A stretch of 64,000 bases of DNA from Tridacna crocea. Its lineage: Eukaryota > Mollusca > Bivalvia > Cardiida > Cardiidae. The position numbers and the translations under genes were made by a program. Below, one piece after another: positions 53,496 through 63,737 of this stretch. The stretch's first letter is position 1. Each line of letters opens with the position of its first letter. Below the pieces are notes generated by a model, which had not been told where the DNA came from, made no database searches, and saw only the letters and a list, made by a program, of their open reading frames with translations. The stretch lies in the NCBI GenBank assembly GCA_943736015.1, contig OX031071.1, positions 35,744,619 through 35,808,618 on the forward strand, written 5' to 3'.

Positions 53496-55048
53496 TAGCT
53501 CACCTGAGCACATCATGCTCAAGGGGAGCTTTAAGGGTCACCCAGTGTCCGTCGTCCGTCGGTTGTTGTGCGTCGTACGTCGTCAACAATTCTTTAAACA
53601 TCAGCTCCTCCTAAACCGCTAGGCCAATTTGGACCAAACTTGGCTGGAATGTTCCTTGGGAGGTCCTCTTTAAGAATTGTTCGCAGAATTTGAATCCATT
53701 AAAAACTCTGGTTACCATGGCAACGAAATGGAATTTTTTAGGGAAATCTTTAAAAATCTTCTTCTCTGAAACCACTGGCAAGATTTTAAAATAATTTCAC
53801 AGACATGTTCCTTGGGTGACCCTTTTCAAAAATTGTTCGTGAAATTTTGATCCGTCAAACATGGCTCCGGTGAATGGGGGCTTCTTGCACTATACAGAAA
53901 TGAAGGAATTCTTAAAAATTCTTCTTTTCTGAAACCGCTGGTCAGATTTTAAAATAATTTCACACAGATGTTCCTTGGGTGACCCTTTTTAAAAAATGTT
54001 TGCGAAATTTTGATCCGTCAAGAAAGATGGCTCTGGTGAATGGGGGCTTCTTGCACTATACAGAAATGAAGGAATTCTTAAAAGTTCTTCTTCTCTGAAA
54101 CCGCTGGCCAGATTTTAAAATAATTTCACAGAGATGTTCCTTGGTTGACCCTTTTCAAAAACTGTTCGCGAAATTTTGATCCGTCAAGAAAGATGGCTCT
54201 GGTGAATCGGGGCTTCTTGCACTATACAGAAATGAAGAAATTCTTAAAAATTCTTCTTCTCTGAAACCGCTGGTCAGATTTTGAAATAATTTCACTGAGA
54301 TGTTCTTTGGTTGACCCTTTTCAAAAGTTGTTCGTGAAATTTTGATACGTCAAGAAACCTGGCTCTAATGAATGGGGGCTACTTGCGCGATAGGGAAATG
54401 AGGAAATTCTTAAAAATTCTTCTCCTCTGAAACCGATGGCCAGATTTTAAAATAATTTCACAGAGATGTTCCTTGGTTGACCCTTTTCAAAAACTGTTCG
54501 CGAAATTTTGATCCGTCAAGAAACATGGCTCTGATGAATGGGGGCTCCTTGCACTATAGGGCAATGAAGAAATTCTTAAAAATTCTTCTTCTCTGAAACT
54601 GCTTGTCAGATTTTGAAATAATTTCACAGAGATATTACTTGGTTGACCCTTTTCAAAAACTGTTCGCGAAATTTTGATCCGTCAAGAAACATTGCTCTGG
54701 TGAATGGGGGCTACTTGCATTTTATGGAAATGAAGAATTTCTTGAAAATTCTTCTTCTCCTAAATGGCTGGTCAGATTTAAAATTTTTTTGATAGGTCAA
54801 GAAACATTGCTTTGGTGAATGGGGGCTACTTGCAACGTACGGAAATTAAAAAACTCCTAAAAATTCTTCTTTTCTGAAACTGCTGCTCAGATTTTGAAAA
54901 GACTTTTACATGTGACTTTTTAAAAATTGCTTGGCAAAAAAATGATTTTGTTTCCAGTGTTTCAATACCTTCAAAAAAAAAAAAAACGGCTATGGTCCTG
55001 TCAAAAATTCAGGTGAGCGATCCAGGGCCATCTTGGCCCTCTTGTTTT
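53496..55048 (+). mobile_element. pearl/Helentron-like element type 2, complete
   Basis: TAGCTCACCTGAGCACATC head, GTCCGTCGTCCGTCGG tract, about eight 165-bp units, 3' CAGGTGAGCGATCCAGGGCC, the same hairpin and TCTTGTTTT. It lies 315 bp after the previous copy in the same orientation. Confidence 0.85.
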
Positions 55049-55794
55049 CGTGGTGTTTTCTAAAGTTATAATGTGCCGAGCTTTACAAGCTTACACCCGT
55101 TTGTACAAAAGGTGTACATGTGCTTGTAATTAGGTAAAATGGAAAAGCATGTACAAAAACACATAAATAACACAAAAGCAAAATGTTAACTATGATAGTT
55201 TATTCTTTTATATATCTGAACGATCACAGAAACAATACAGAAAAGTGCCCTCTTGATATAGAACACATGTTATTTTTACTACAAAACAAGAATTCTTCTA
55301 AATTATTTAAATAGACATGGTTTGATTATTTCCAAAGTGCTTATCCCGAAACATTCATAGGAAACAGGAGTTTCCGGAGAAAGGCAGCTTGACTGTGTTT
55401 GGATTGTGGCTGTATTTTGTTGACCTCTACCAGTATTTATGGAATTATAGTTCATAATCATTGGTCAAAATCTTAAAATACAGATCAGATATGGACTCGC
55501 CCTGGGGTCACAACTTTTATATGGGCTTTTATAGAGAAAATTCTACACCTTCTTGTTGGAAATATTTGCCCTAATTGTCACATTTGATATGTATGATTTT
55601 GTACTTATTAGCCAGTGGAGTGATACAGGGCAATTGTTGCCCTCTTGATAGAGAACACATGTCATTTTCACTACAAAACAAGAATTCTTCTAAGTTATTT
55701 AAATGGACATGATTAGATTATTTCCAAATTGATGATTATATCATCGGTTTATGTAAGAAGGCATGACTTTAAAATTATGTTTAAACTACTACAG

Positions 55795-55902
55795 TGGATT
55801 ATTGCCATGGTGACCCATGTCTACAGGGAACTTGCATAAATGGGAACACTAATTACACATGTAACTGTACCCCAGGATATCTCGGAGTGAACTGTTCCAA
55901 AG
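55795..55902 (+). CDS. cadherin-EGF gene, EGF exon 4
   Basis: Acceptor AACTACTACAG, donor CAAAG|GTATTC; phase 1 to phase 1. Module VDYCHGDPCLQGTC...YTCNCTP...GVNCSK, six cysteines. Nearly identical to exons 5 and 6, with Q where they have H. Confidence 0.9.
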
Positions 55903-56564
55903 GTATTCTTATCATAATTATATCCAAGTTATTATTAACAAAACAGAGAATGATTTGACCATTCTTTTATATATCTGAATGATCACAGAAACAATAGAGA
56001 GAAGTGCCTATGTAAATCATATGCTATTGTATTTCTTACAAAGTATGGTGTCCCTCATCAATATTGAAGTATGGTGATCCCAGTTCTTTAGTCCGGAAAG
56101 ACGGCTTATCTAGAAACATTCGTAGGAAAGAGGAGTGTCCGGATAAACACAGCTTGACTCTGTTTGGATATGGGCTGTATTTTGTTTACCTCTACCAGTA
56201 GTCAAGTAATTATAGTTCATAATCATACGTCAAAATCTTAAAATACAGATCAGATATGGACTCAGCCTGGGGTCACAACTTTTTATATGGGCTTTTATAG
56301 TGGAAATTCTACGCCTTCTTGTTGGAAAAATTTGCCCTAATTGTCACGTTTGATGTGTATGTTTTGTACTTATTAGCCAGTGGAGTAGTAATACAGGGCC
56401 ATTGTGGCCTTCTTGACAGAGAACACATGTTATTTTTGCTACAAAACAAGAGTTCTTGTGAATTGTTTAAATGGACATGGTTAGATTATTTCCAAATTGA
56501 TGATGATTTTAGCAGATTATTTAAAAAGAGGCATGACTTTAAAATTATGTTTAAACTACTACAG

Positions 56565-56672
56565 TGGATTATTGCCATGGTGACCCATGTCTACACGGAA
56601 CTTGCATAAATGGGAACACTAATTACACATGTAACTGTATCCCAGGATATCTCGGAGTGAACTGTTCCAAAG
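56565..56672 (+). CDS. cadherin-EGF gene, EGF exon 5
   Basis: Acceptor AACTACTACAG, donor CAAAG|GTACTC; phase 1 to phase 1. Module VDYCHGDPCLHGTC...YTCNCIP...GVNCSK. It starts 770 bp after exon 4 within the same duplicated unit. Confidence 0.9.
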
Positions 56673-57691
56673 GTACTCTTATCATAATTATATACAAATT
56701 ACTCTTGACAAAATAGAGATAATGATTTGACCATTCTTTTATATATCTGAACGATCACAGAAACAATAGAGAGAAATGCCTATGTAAATCATACGCTATT
56801 GTATTTCTTGCAAAGTATGGTGTACTTCATCAATATTGAAGTATGGTGATCCCAGTTCTTTAGTCCGGAAAGACGGCTTATGTAGAAACATTCGTAGGAA
56901 AGAGGAGTGTCCGGATAAACACAGCTTGACTGTGTTTGGATTGGGGCTGTATTTTGTTTACCTCTACCAGTAGTCAAGTAATTATAGTTCATAATCATAC
57001 GTCAAAATCTTAAAATGCAGATCAGATATGGATTCACCCTGGGGTCACAACCTTTTATATGGGCTTTTATAGTGGAAATTAAACTCCTTCTTGTTGGAAT
57101 AATTTGCCCTAATTGTCACGTTTGATAGAGATAATGATTTGACCATTCTTTTATATATCTGAATGATCACAGAACCAATAGACAGAAGTGCCTATGTAAA
57201 TCATATGCTATTATATTTCTTACAAAGTATGGTGTCCCTCATCAATATTGAAGTATGGTGATCCCAGTTCTTTAGTCCGGAAAGACGGCTTATGTAGAAA
57301 CATTTGTAGGAAAGAGGAGTGTCCGGATAAACACAGCTTGACTGTGTTTGGATTGGGGCTGTATTTTGTAGTCAAGTAATTATAGTTCATAATCATTGGT
57401 CAAAATCTTAAAATACAGATCAGATATGGACTCACCCTGGGGTCACAACTTTTTATATGGGCTTTTATAGAGAAAATTCCACTCCTACTTGTTGGAATAA
57501 TTTGCCCTAATTGTCACGTTTGATGTGTATGTTTTGTACTTATTAGCCAGTGGAGTAGTAATACAGGGCCATTGTGGCCTTCTTGACAGAGAACACATGT
57601 TATTTTTGCTACAAAACAAGAGTTCTTCTGAATTGTTTAAATGGACATGGTTAGATTATTTCCAAATTGATGATGAGTATAGCAGATTATT

Positions 57692-58554
57692 GCATAAAAC
57701 GTGCCTTTTCGGGCCGTTATAAGCATGTATTAACGGGTAAAAATTGGGCGGTTAACGGGAGAAAACGTGTATTAATCAGTAAATTCACGCGCCGTTAACG
57801 CCCGGGTTTGTACTATCAATATCCTCGATTCGGGCCTACCTTGTAAACAACGTTTGTCCTTGTCAGATTTTCCCTAGACTCCGACCATCAAACTGTAGGA
57901 ATTCGTACCATATTCGATCCTTTCCATGGCATGTCTTTGATGATATTAGTACACCACAAACAAACCTTTGCACAGAATCTCAGTTTAATCGAGATCTGAA
58001 CAAAAATTCACCCGTGAAATATACACTAAACCAGCTACATCCCACCCACTTTTTAACGTGATCGGTCCGCCTCGCTTGATGTATACCAAACCCTCTGTCG
58101 CCTTCAGTTACAGAAATTTATATCCACGCATTCATCCTAGATGTAATTGTCCAAATGTGTGCAAGTTTATTCCACATAAGTCCAGTGTGTATTAAAAATC
58201 AATAAAAGTGTATTTACAGCGAGAGATTCAAAACTGGCATACAGGACTAACGGCCCTTTCCTAATCGTAACAAAAACTTCTTCGCCGACTTCCGGTTTTG
58301 ACCCATTTGCGTACAGTACATTTGAAATTCACTTATTTGCATTTCTATGGAAATATTTTTGCTATCTGTGCAAATTATTGTTAGAATACCTTTACTTTAT
58401 GCAATAATAGCGTTAATTCACGTTTTTTTCGGTCGTTAACATTCGCAGAGGCCCTCAAAATACTTAAACACCCTTGTGCTTCGCACTCGGGCGTTAAAGC
58501 ATTTTTCGGGCCTCTGCGAATGTTAACGACCTCAAAAACGTGAATTAACCCTAT
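57692..58554. mobile_element. unclassified insertion, 863 bp, ATTATT duplicated
   Basis: It breaks the duplicated intron unit after AGCAGATTATT; the unit resumes ATTATTTTAAAAAAGGC. ATTATT stands at 57686-57691 and 58555-58560. Start GCATAAAACGTGCC; the right end is a hairpin (58411-58550, GCGTTAATTCACG...GTGAATTAACC) with stem GCAGAGGCCC/GGGCCTCTGC. No ORF of note, family unknown. Confidence 0.7.
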
Positions 58555-58603
58555 ATTATTTTAAAAAAGGCATGACTTTAAAATTATGTTTAAACTACTA
58601 CAG

Positions 58604-58711
58604 TGGATTATTGCCATGGTGACCCATGTCTACACGGAACTTGCATAATCGGGAACACTAATTACACATGTAACTGTACCCCAGGATATCTCGGAATGAA
58701 CTGTTCCAAAG
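58604..58711 (+). CDS. cadherin-EGF gene, EGF exon 6
   Basis: Acceptor AACTACTACAG, donor CAAAG|GTATTC; phase 1 to phase 1. Module VDYCHGDPCLHGTC then IIGNTNYTCNC, with Ile replacing the Asn found in its sisters (AAT to ATC shift in CATAATCGGG). Six cysteines, GMNCSK end. Confidence 0.88.
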
Positions 58712-58842
58712 GTATTCTTATCATAATTACATGTATATCCAAATTACTATTAACAAAATAGAGATAATGACTTGACCATACTAAATTGCTTACAAGTGTT
58801 TGCTTTGAATTGAGAATCTTAAGGGGAGACGTCCATTTATGC

Positions 58843-59071
58843 TTAACCCTTTCCCAAACAATCCCTGGTTTTTACGACCTTGAGATAGAAGCCTTTTGAA
58901 AACATAGTGGGAAAAGGAGAAAATGCTGGTAACCAGCATTTTCTCCTTTTCCCACAATGTTTTCTACCCTTCTGGAAATAGATCTCATTTTTAGAGTTAA
59001 ATTGATTTTGTTGTCTGCAAATGCTTTCAATATGGACCAGTCTATAATTTTGTTGTTTGGTATAGGGTAAA
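58843..59071 (-). mobile_element. MITE family A
   Basis: TTAACCCTTTCCCAAAC start, palindrome about CTGGTAACCAG, arm GTTGTCTGCAAATGC, end GGTATAGGGTAAA. Confidence 0.9.
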
Positions 59072-59126
59072 TCCTATCCAACCAATACAGTTTGGTTTAT
59101 TATACTTCAAAGAAATTTCTCGTGAT

Positions 59127-59315
59127 CTGATTGGTTAACATGCCGGGAACATAATATCATGTTCCCTGGCAAAAACCAGTTTCCCTTTTGAGTGCCCCGT
59201 AAACATCACTACACGTGCAATACATCATCCAAAATGGCGGTGCCGATCGATCACCAGACTGCACATTTATTCACCAAACTGCACGTTTTAGTGACGTCAG
59301 CTTCCAGTGACGTCA
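59127..59315. promoter_or_regulatory. possible promoter-like motif cluster
   Basis: CTGATTGGTT (inverted CCAAT box) at 59127, AAAATGGCGG (YY1-like) at 59231, and two perfect TGACGTCA CRE palindromes at 59292-59299 and 59308-59315. It lies inside an intron next to palindrome H, so it may belong to a transposon. No TSS evidence. Confidence 0.3.
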
Positions 59316-59446
59316 GTTTTCATTGAATTGGGGCACACAGAAGGGAATCTCTATTTTGTTAGCATACCTGATTCGTGAAATTATAAAACAGGAAAATTTC
59401 GCTTAACGCGCTTTGAAAGGGTAAAACTTTGCAGTATAATAAATTC

Positions 59447-59585
59447 GTTGTATGGTCAGGTGGCAGGGGACTTGGAAACTTGTTCACGGCTGTGGTGAAT
59501 CATGTCGGCTCGGGGCGACATGGCGACATGATTCACCACAGCCGTGAACAAGTTTCCAAGTCCCCTGCCACCTGACCGTACAACT
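59447..59585 (+). repeat. palindromic repeat H, well-kept hairpin
   Basis: GTTGTATGGTCAGGTGGCAG and its complement ending 59585; arms about 62 bp, loop about 16 nt (GCTCGGGGCGACATGG). Opposite orientation and better preserved than the copy at 16799. Confidence 0.9.
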
Positions 59586-59737
59586 AATACTGTAGTAATT
59601 GCATGAGAAAACCACCTTTTACTGAAGTCATAAGCTGTGCTTTATAATAGTTCTACTGACAAGGTTTGATTGAATCTGAAATTATTATTATCCTTATCAT
59701 TAATACTGTTATAATTATTGTTTAGTTTGAAGTCCTT

Positions 59738-59966
59738 TTAACCCTTTACCAAACGGCAGATTTTGGACCCGACCAAATTGAAAGCATTTTGCAGATGACA
59801 AATTAACAGTTGTTAAAAAGAGTATTTTTCTATATGATTGGGTAGAAAACATTGTTGGAAAAGGAGAAAATGCTGGCTACCAGCATTTTCTCCTTTTCCA
59901 ATAATGTTTTAAAAAGGCTTCTATTCCTGACTCGTAAAAACCAGGGATTGTGTGGGAAAGGGTTAA
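59738..59966 (+). mobile_element. MITE family A
   Basis: TTAACCCTTTACCAAACGGC start, palindrome about CTGGCTACCAG, right arm CTCGTAAAAACCAGGG, end GGGAAAGGGTTAA. It ends 42 bp before the acceptor of EGF exon 7. Confidence 0.9.
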
Positions 59967-60008
59967 AAAGGGCATGACAGTAAAGTGTTTTTTTTTAACC
60001 TACTACAG

Positions 60009-60116
60009 TGGATTATTGCCATGGTGACCCATGTTTGAATGGAATTTGCATAAATGGAAATGCAAGCTACACTTGTAATTGTACTGCAGGATTTCTTGGT
60101 GTAAACTGTTCCAAAG
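60009..60116 (+). CDS. cadherin-EGF gene, EGF exon 7
   Basis: Acceptor CCTACTACAG, donor CAAAG|GTATAC; phase 1 to phase 1. Module VDYCHGDPCLNGIC...ASYTCNCTAG...GVNCSK, six cysteines. Between the two expansion groups in sequence: H-G-D like exons 4-6, F-L-G like exons 8-9. Confidence 0.9.
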
Positions 60117-60488
60117 GTATACAAGTCTAATTGTTCAAAATAACTAATTAAACTCTAACTAGATAAGAACTTTTTATGGCTTAATAGTAGTGAAAGTGGC
60201 TGAATTGATAGAATGTGTCTTAAAAAGAGTAGAAAACATTGTGGGGAAAAAAATGAAGTGCTTGTTGCAAACATGTGTCATAAATTTACTATACCTTTTC
60301 ATCAGAGTGGTTGAAGTTAACATTCTTTTGTAAAAAGATGACAAGTGTATGCATGTATAACCTTCATATTTGATAGTAAAACTTCAAGAAAGACAAAAAG
60401 TACAAAAAACATAAGAACTTCGTACTCAGGAATAGATTATTCTGTCATAAAAATAACAATTTCAACACAACAACAAACAAAAGTTTTA
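60117..60488. other. unassigned intron, MITE A scrap
   Basis: AAAGAGTAGAAAACATTGTG at 60215-60234 is the only repeat trace. Confidence 0.4.
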
Positions 60489-61779
60489 TTTACTCACCTG
60501 AACATGAAGTACTCAAGGTGAGTTGTTCTGATTGTGCTGTGTTGTCAACTTCTACCTTGTGTATGCTCTAGAGTCCACATCTTCAATTCAATACTTGTGA
60601 AACTTGGTCGGAATGTTTGTCTCATTGATTTCTAGAATTAGTTATATAATGGCTTTTGTCAGGTCAAAAACTAGGTGACCAAGTGAAATCTTATAGGCTC
60701 TAGAGGCCACGTTTTCAGTCCAAAACTTGGGAATATTTGTCTCTATGATATTTTGGAGGAGTTTGATGATAGGTTATGTCTGATGAAAAACTAGGTCACT
60801 AGGTAAAATATTACAAAAAACTTGTTAATACTCTAGAGCCCACAATTTTAGTCAAAACCTCCCAAAAGTTGATCAGAATGGTTGTCTTGATGATGTCTCC
60901 AAAGAGTTTGAAAATGGGCCATGTTGGGTAAAAAACAGATCACTTAGTTAAACCTAAAAAAAACTTACGTAAACTCTAGAAGCCATATTTTCAGTCCAAT
61001 ATTATAAGTAGGTCAGAATAGTTATGTTGATGATACCTCAGACAAGTTAGAAAATGGGTCATGTCAGGACAAAAAGTAAGTCGCTACGTCGAATCTTACA
61101 AAAACCTTTTGTACACTCCAAATGCCACGTTTTTTTATACAGGAACTTTTAAAATTGGAAAAATGTCTGGCTTGGTGGTACCTTGGATGAGTATGAAGAA
61201 AGGTCATGTCCAGTCAAATCTTAGAAAAACCCTTTTTACTCTCTAGAGGCCACATTTTCTGTCCAGAATTCTTAAAATTTAGTCTGAATGTTTTTCGTGA
61301 TGATATCTCAGGAAATTTTGAAAATGGGTCATGGTAGGTAAGAAACTAGGTCACTAGGTCAAAGCCTAGAAAAACTTTGTATGCTCTAGAGGCAACATTT
61401 TCAGTCCAAAACTCTTGCCAGAATGTTTGTCTTGATGGTATCTCAGAAAATTTTAAAAAATACTTCATTTTGGGTCAAAAACTAGGTCACTAGGTCAAAA
61501 CTTTGAAAACCTTGTGTACTTTCTAGAGGCCACATTTTTAGTGCAGTGCTCATGAAACTTGGTCACAATAGTTGTCTTGATGATTTCAAGTGGGAGGTTT
61601 CAGGTCAATAACTAATTCACAGAGTGAAATCGTTGAAAAACTTTTTTTTCATTCAAGTACTCCTGAACATCATGGTAGAATGATTGTCATGTCATGATAT
61701 CTCAAGAGATTGACAATGGGTCATATTTGGTCAAAAGACTCAGATGAGCAACTTCAGGGCTATTATGACCCTCTTGTTT
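60489..61779 (+). mobile_element. pearl/Helentron-like element type 3
   Basis: TTTACTCACCTGAACATGAAG head, about eight units of roughly 145 bp (GGCCACATTTTCAGTC; AACTAGGTCACTAGGTCA). 3' CTCAGATGAGCAACTTCAGG with hairpin GGGCTATTATGACCC and TCTTGTTTC. Confidence 0.75.
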
Positions 61780-62020
61780 CAGCCTGCTATAGTGCAGAGT
61801 AGATATAGAAGCAAGAGAAAGCAATAGAAAAAAGTTATTGACTAAGCTTACAACCAAGAGCACCCATTCAATTCTAGACTTTGAAATATGTTGCTTATCA
61901 CATGCTATTTATGGTTTACTAAAGAAAATTGGGCATTACTTTTTTCATATTTTTGAAATAATATGTACAAAATGGCTGATACGAAAAATTAAATGCTTCA
62001 TAATGTTTCAACTACTACAG

Positions 62021-62128
62021 TGGATTATTGCTATGGTGACCCATGTGTGAATGGAACCTGCATAAACGAGAACACAAACTACACATGTAATTGTATCCCA
62101 GGATTTCTTGGAACCAACTGTTCCAAAG
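62021..62128 (+). CDS. cadherin-EGF gene, EGF exon 8
   Basis: Acceptor AACTACTACAG, donor CAAAG|GTATAT; phase 1 to phase 1. Module VDYCYGDPCVNGTC...ENTNYTCNC...LGTNCSK, six cysteines, NGT and NYT sequons. First of three units spaced about 805 bp apart. Confidence 0.9.
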
Positions 62129-62820
62129 GTATATACTAAATTTCCAAACTACTTTTCTCAGTGTAATACTCTAGTCTTATCCTGCAATTTGCGATGAGTC
62201 ATTCTGCCACAAAGCCATTTGCTTACATAGCCAGCCATCCCTTAACAAGCATTTTACCAAAACAACCTTCCTGACAAAGTTATAAATAAACTTGTTTTGT
62301 TATAGAACTTTAGGCCAAATGCAGTTTGCCAAAAACAGCCTTTCTGAACTCTTTATTTGTTTTTCTCAATACAGACTTCAGGCCATAATTATGCTGTTTT
62401 CAATTGAAGGAATCTTGCTTTACACCATTATAGCCATTTACCAATATAGTTATCTCACACCAAGCTGTCCCTTCCATTTGCATCAATATTGATAACCTTA
62501 CCAGCTTTTTGTATTTTCCCAACCATGCTTTTACATGTACAAGGTTTCTTTCTCCCAGTGTATTTATTGTTTGCTTCATAGTTAAGTATCTCAAGGAAGG
62601 CAATCTATAAATCCAAAGTTCTGTTAAATCACTACATTTTGGACTGCAATGATTGCATATGAACATCATCCTGCTTTTTGCTTCTGGTGACAGTTCTGGA
62701 TTGTGGAAATTGACAAAGTTGAACTCTAATTTATTGATTATGATTTTGGGTAAAAAACAAAGTTTGGAGAATATTCTTTAAAAAAAGGCATGACTTTAAA
62801 GTGTTTATATTTAACCTGCT
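62129..62820. repeat. duplicated intron block of the 805-bp units
   Basis: CTTATCCTGCAATTTGC, AACAAGCATTTTACCAAAAC and CCTGACAAAG in this intron recur after the exon at 63630 (CTTATCCTGCAATTTGCC, AATAAGCATTTTGCC). A partial version follows 62825. Confidence 0.75.
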
Positions 62821-62824
62821 GCAG

Positions 62825-62881
62825 TCGATTATTGCTATGGTGACTGTATCTCAGGATTTCTGGGAACCAACTGTTCCAAAG
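62825..62881 (+). pseudogene. cadherin-EGF gene, truncated EGF exon
   Basis: Acceptor CTGCTGCAG then VDYCYGD joined straight to CISGFLGTNCSK. Relative to exon 8, exactly 51 nt (17 codons) holding cysteines 2, 3 and 4 are missing, so the frame and phase 1-1 are kept but only three cysteines remain. The donor is AAAG|GTTTCT, weaker than its sisters' GTATxT. Likely skipped or decaying; if used, the module could not form the EGF fold. Confidence 0.7.
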
Positions 62882-63024
62882 GTTTCTGAATTCTGAATTT
62901 CCACACTTCTCTCAGTTTATCACACTGGGCTTGTCCTGCCACATGTCAAAATAGCCATCCTGCTGTTAAGTAAACTATTAGCTAATATATGACCATCCTG
63001 CCTGAACAAAACTTTAAGTGGCTT

Positions 63025-63185
63025 AAAGTGACTAAAAAATTGAAATTTGGTTAGGGAAGGGTAGAAAACATCGTGGGAAAAGGAGGAAATGCTGGTTACC
63101 CGCATTTTCTCCTTCTCTCACAAAGTTTTCAAGAGGCATCTTTCTCAGGGTTGTTAAAAGTCGGGATTGTGTGGTAAAGAGTTAA
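63025..63185 (+). mobile_element. MITE family A, 5' truncated
   Basis: AAAGTGACTAAAAAATTGAA arm, hairpin about CTGGTTACCCG, end GTGGTAAAGAGTTAA. Confidence 0.85.
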
Positions 63186-63281
63186 AAAGCACATAGACAA
63201 GAAGAAAATCCACTGATCTGTAACTGGATTTACAAATGAAAGCAACCAATCAGTCTAAAACTTGAAAACATAAAGCTTATT

Positions 63282-63508
63282 GTATGGCATGCAGCACACG
63301 AAAAGACACATTCGGACATATGTGTAAAGTGTCCGGCAGCCTGTGCAATCCGGGTAGTCTGATCCGAGATGACTCTCTCTGATTTCAGATTTACGCAACT
63401 CTACTGTAGGACAAAATGTAATAATGACGTAAAGTTCCGTCACGGCTTAGCCTGATCGGAGATGACACTTTACTCAAGTGTCTAAATGCCCGGTTTTGCA
63501 GGCCATAT
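63282..63508. mobile_element. MITE family G
   Basis: GTATGGCATGCAGCACACGA and CGGTTTTGCAGGCCATAT ends. The interior has GGTAGTCTGATCCGAG and TACTGTAGGACAAAATG. Confidence 0.75.
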
Positions 63509-63629
63509 ACAATTCATGGTTTATCTTTGAGAAATGTGCATGAACTATTTTGTTATTTTCAACACTGATTAGTTGAACAAATAGGTCTTTCAAAGAAATT
63601 TAATGTTTTATAATGTTTCAACTATACAG

Positions 63630-63737
63630 TGGATTATTGCTATGGTGACCCATGTGTGAATGGAAAGTGCATAAACAGGAATACGAGTTACAACTGTAAT
63701 TGCACCCAAGGATTTCTTGGAACCAACTGTTCTGAAG
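63630..63737 (+). CDS. cadherin-EGF gene, EGF exon 9
   Basis: Acceptor TCAACTATACAG, donor GAAG|GTATAT; phase 1 to phase 1. Module VDYCYGDPCVNGKC...RNTSYNCNC...LGTNCSE, six cysteines. The last exon visible; the open phase-1 donor and a repeat of the 805-bp intron to the window end imply further EGF exons to the right. Confidence 0.9.

Larger units (their letters stand above)
55200..58760. repeat. tandem exon-plus-intron duplication array
   Basis: Units of about 770 bp begin CATTCTTTTATATATCTGA (55200, 55955, 56732, 57141). They run through AAATACAGATCAGATATGG and GCCAGTGGAGTAG to GGCATGACTTTAAAATTATG and the EGF exon. Unit borders show four intron copies but only three exons. The tail piece GGGCCATTGTGGCC before TTCTTG shows that the intron unit contains an old pearl-like element end. 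Confidence 0.85.

Noticed and set aside
3031-55048. CRISPR-like array from regularly spaced repeats in pearl-like elements
   Set aside because: Units are contiguous tandem repeats of about 145-165 bp in a eukaryotic genome; no spacers.
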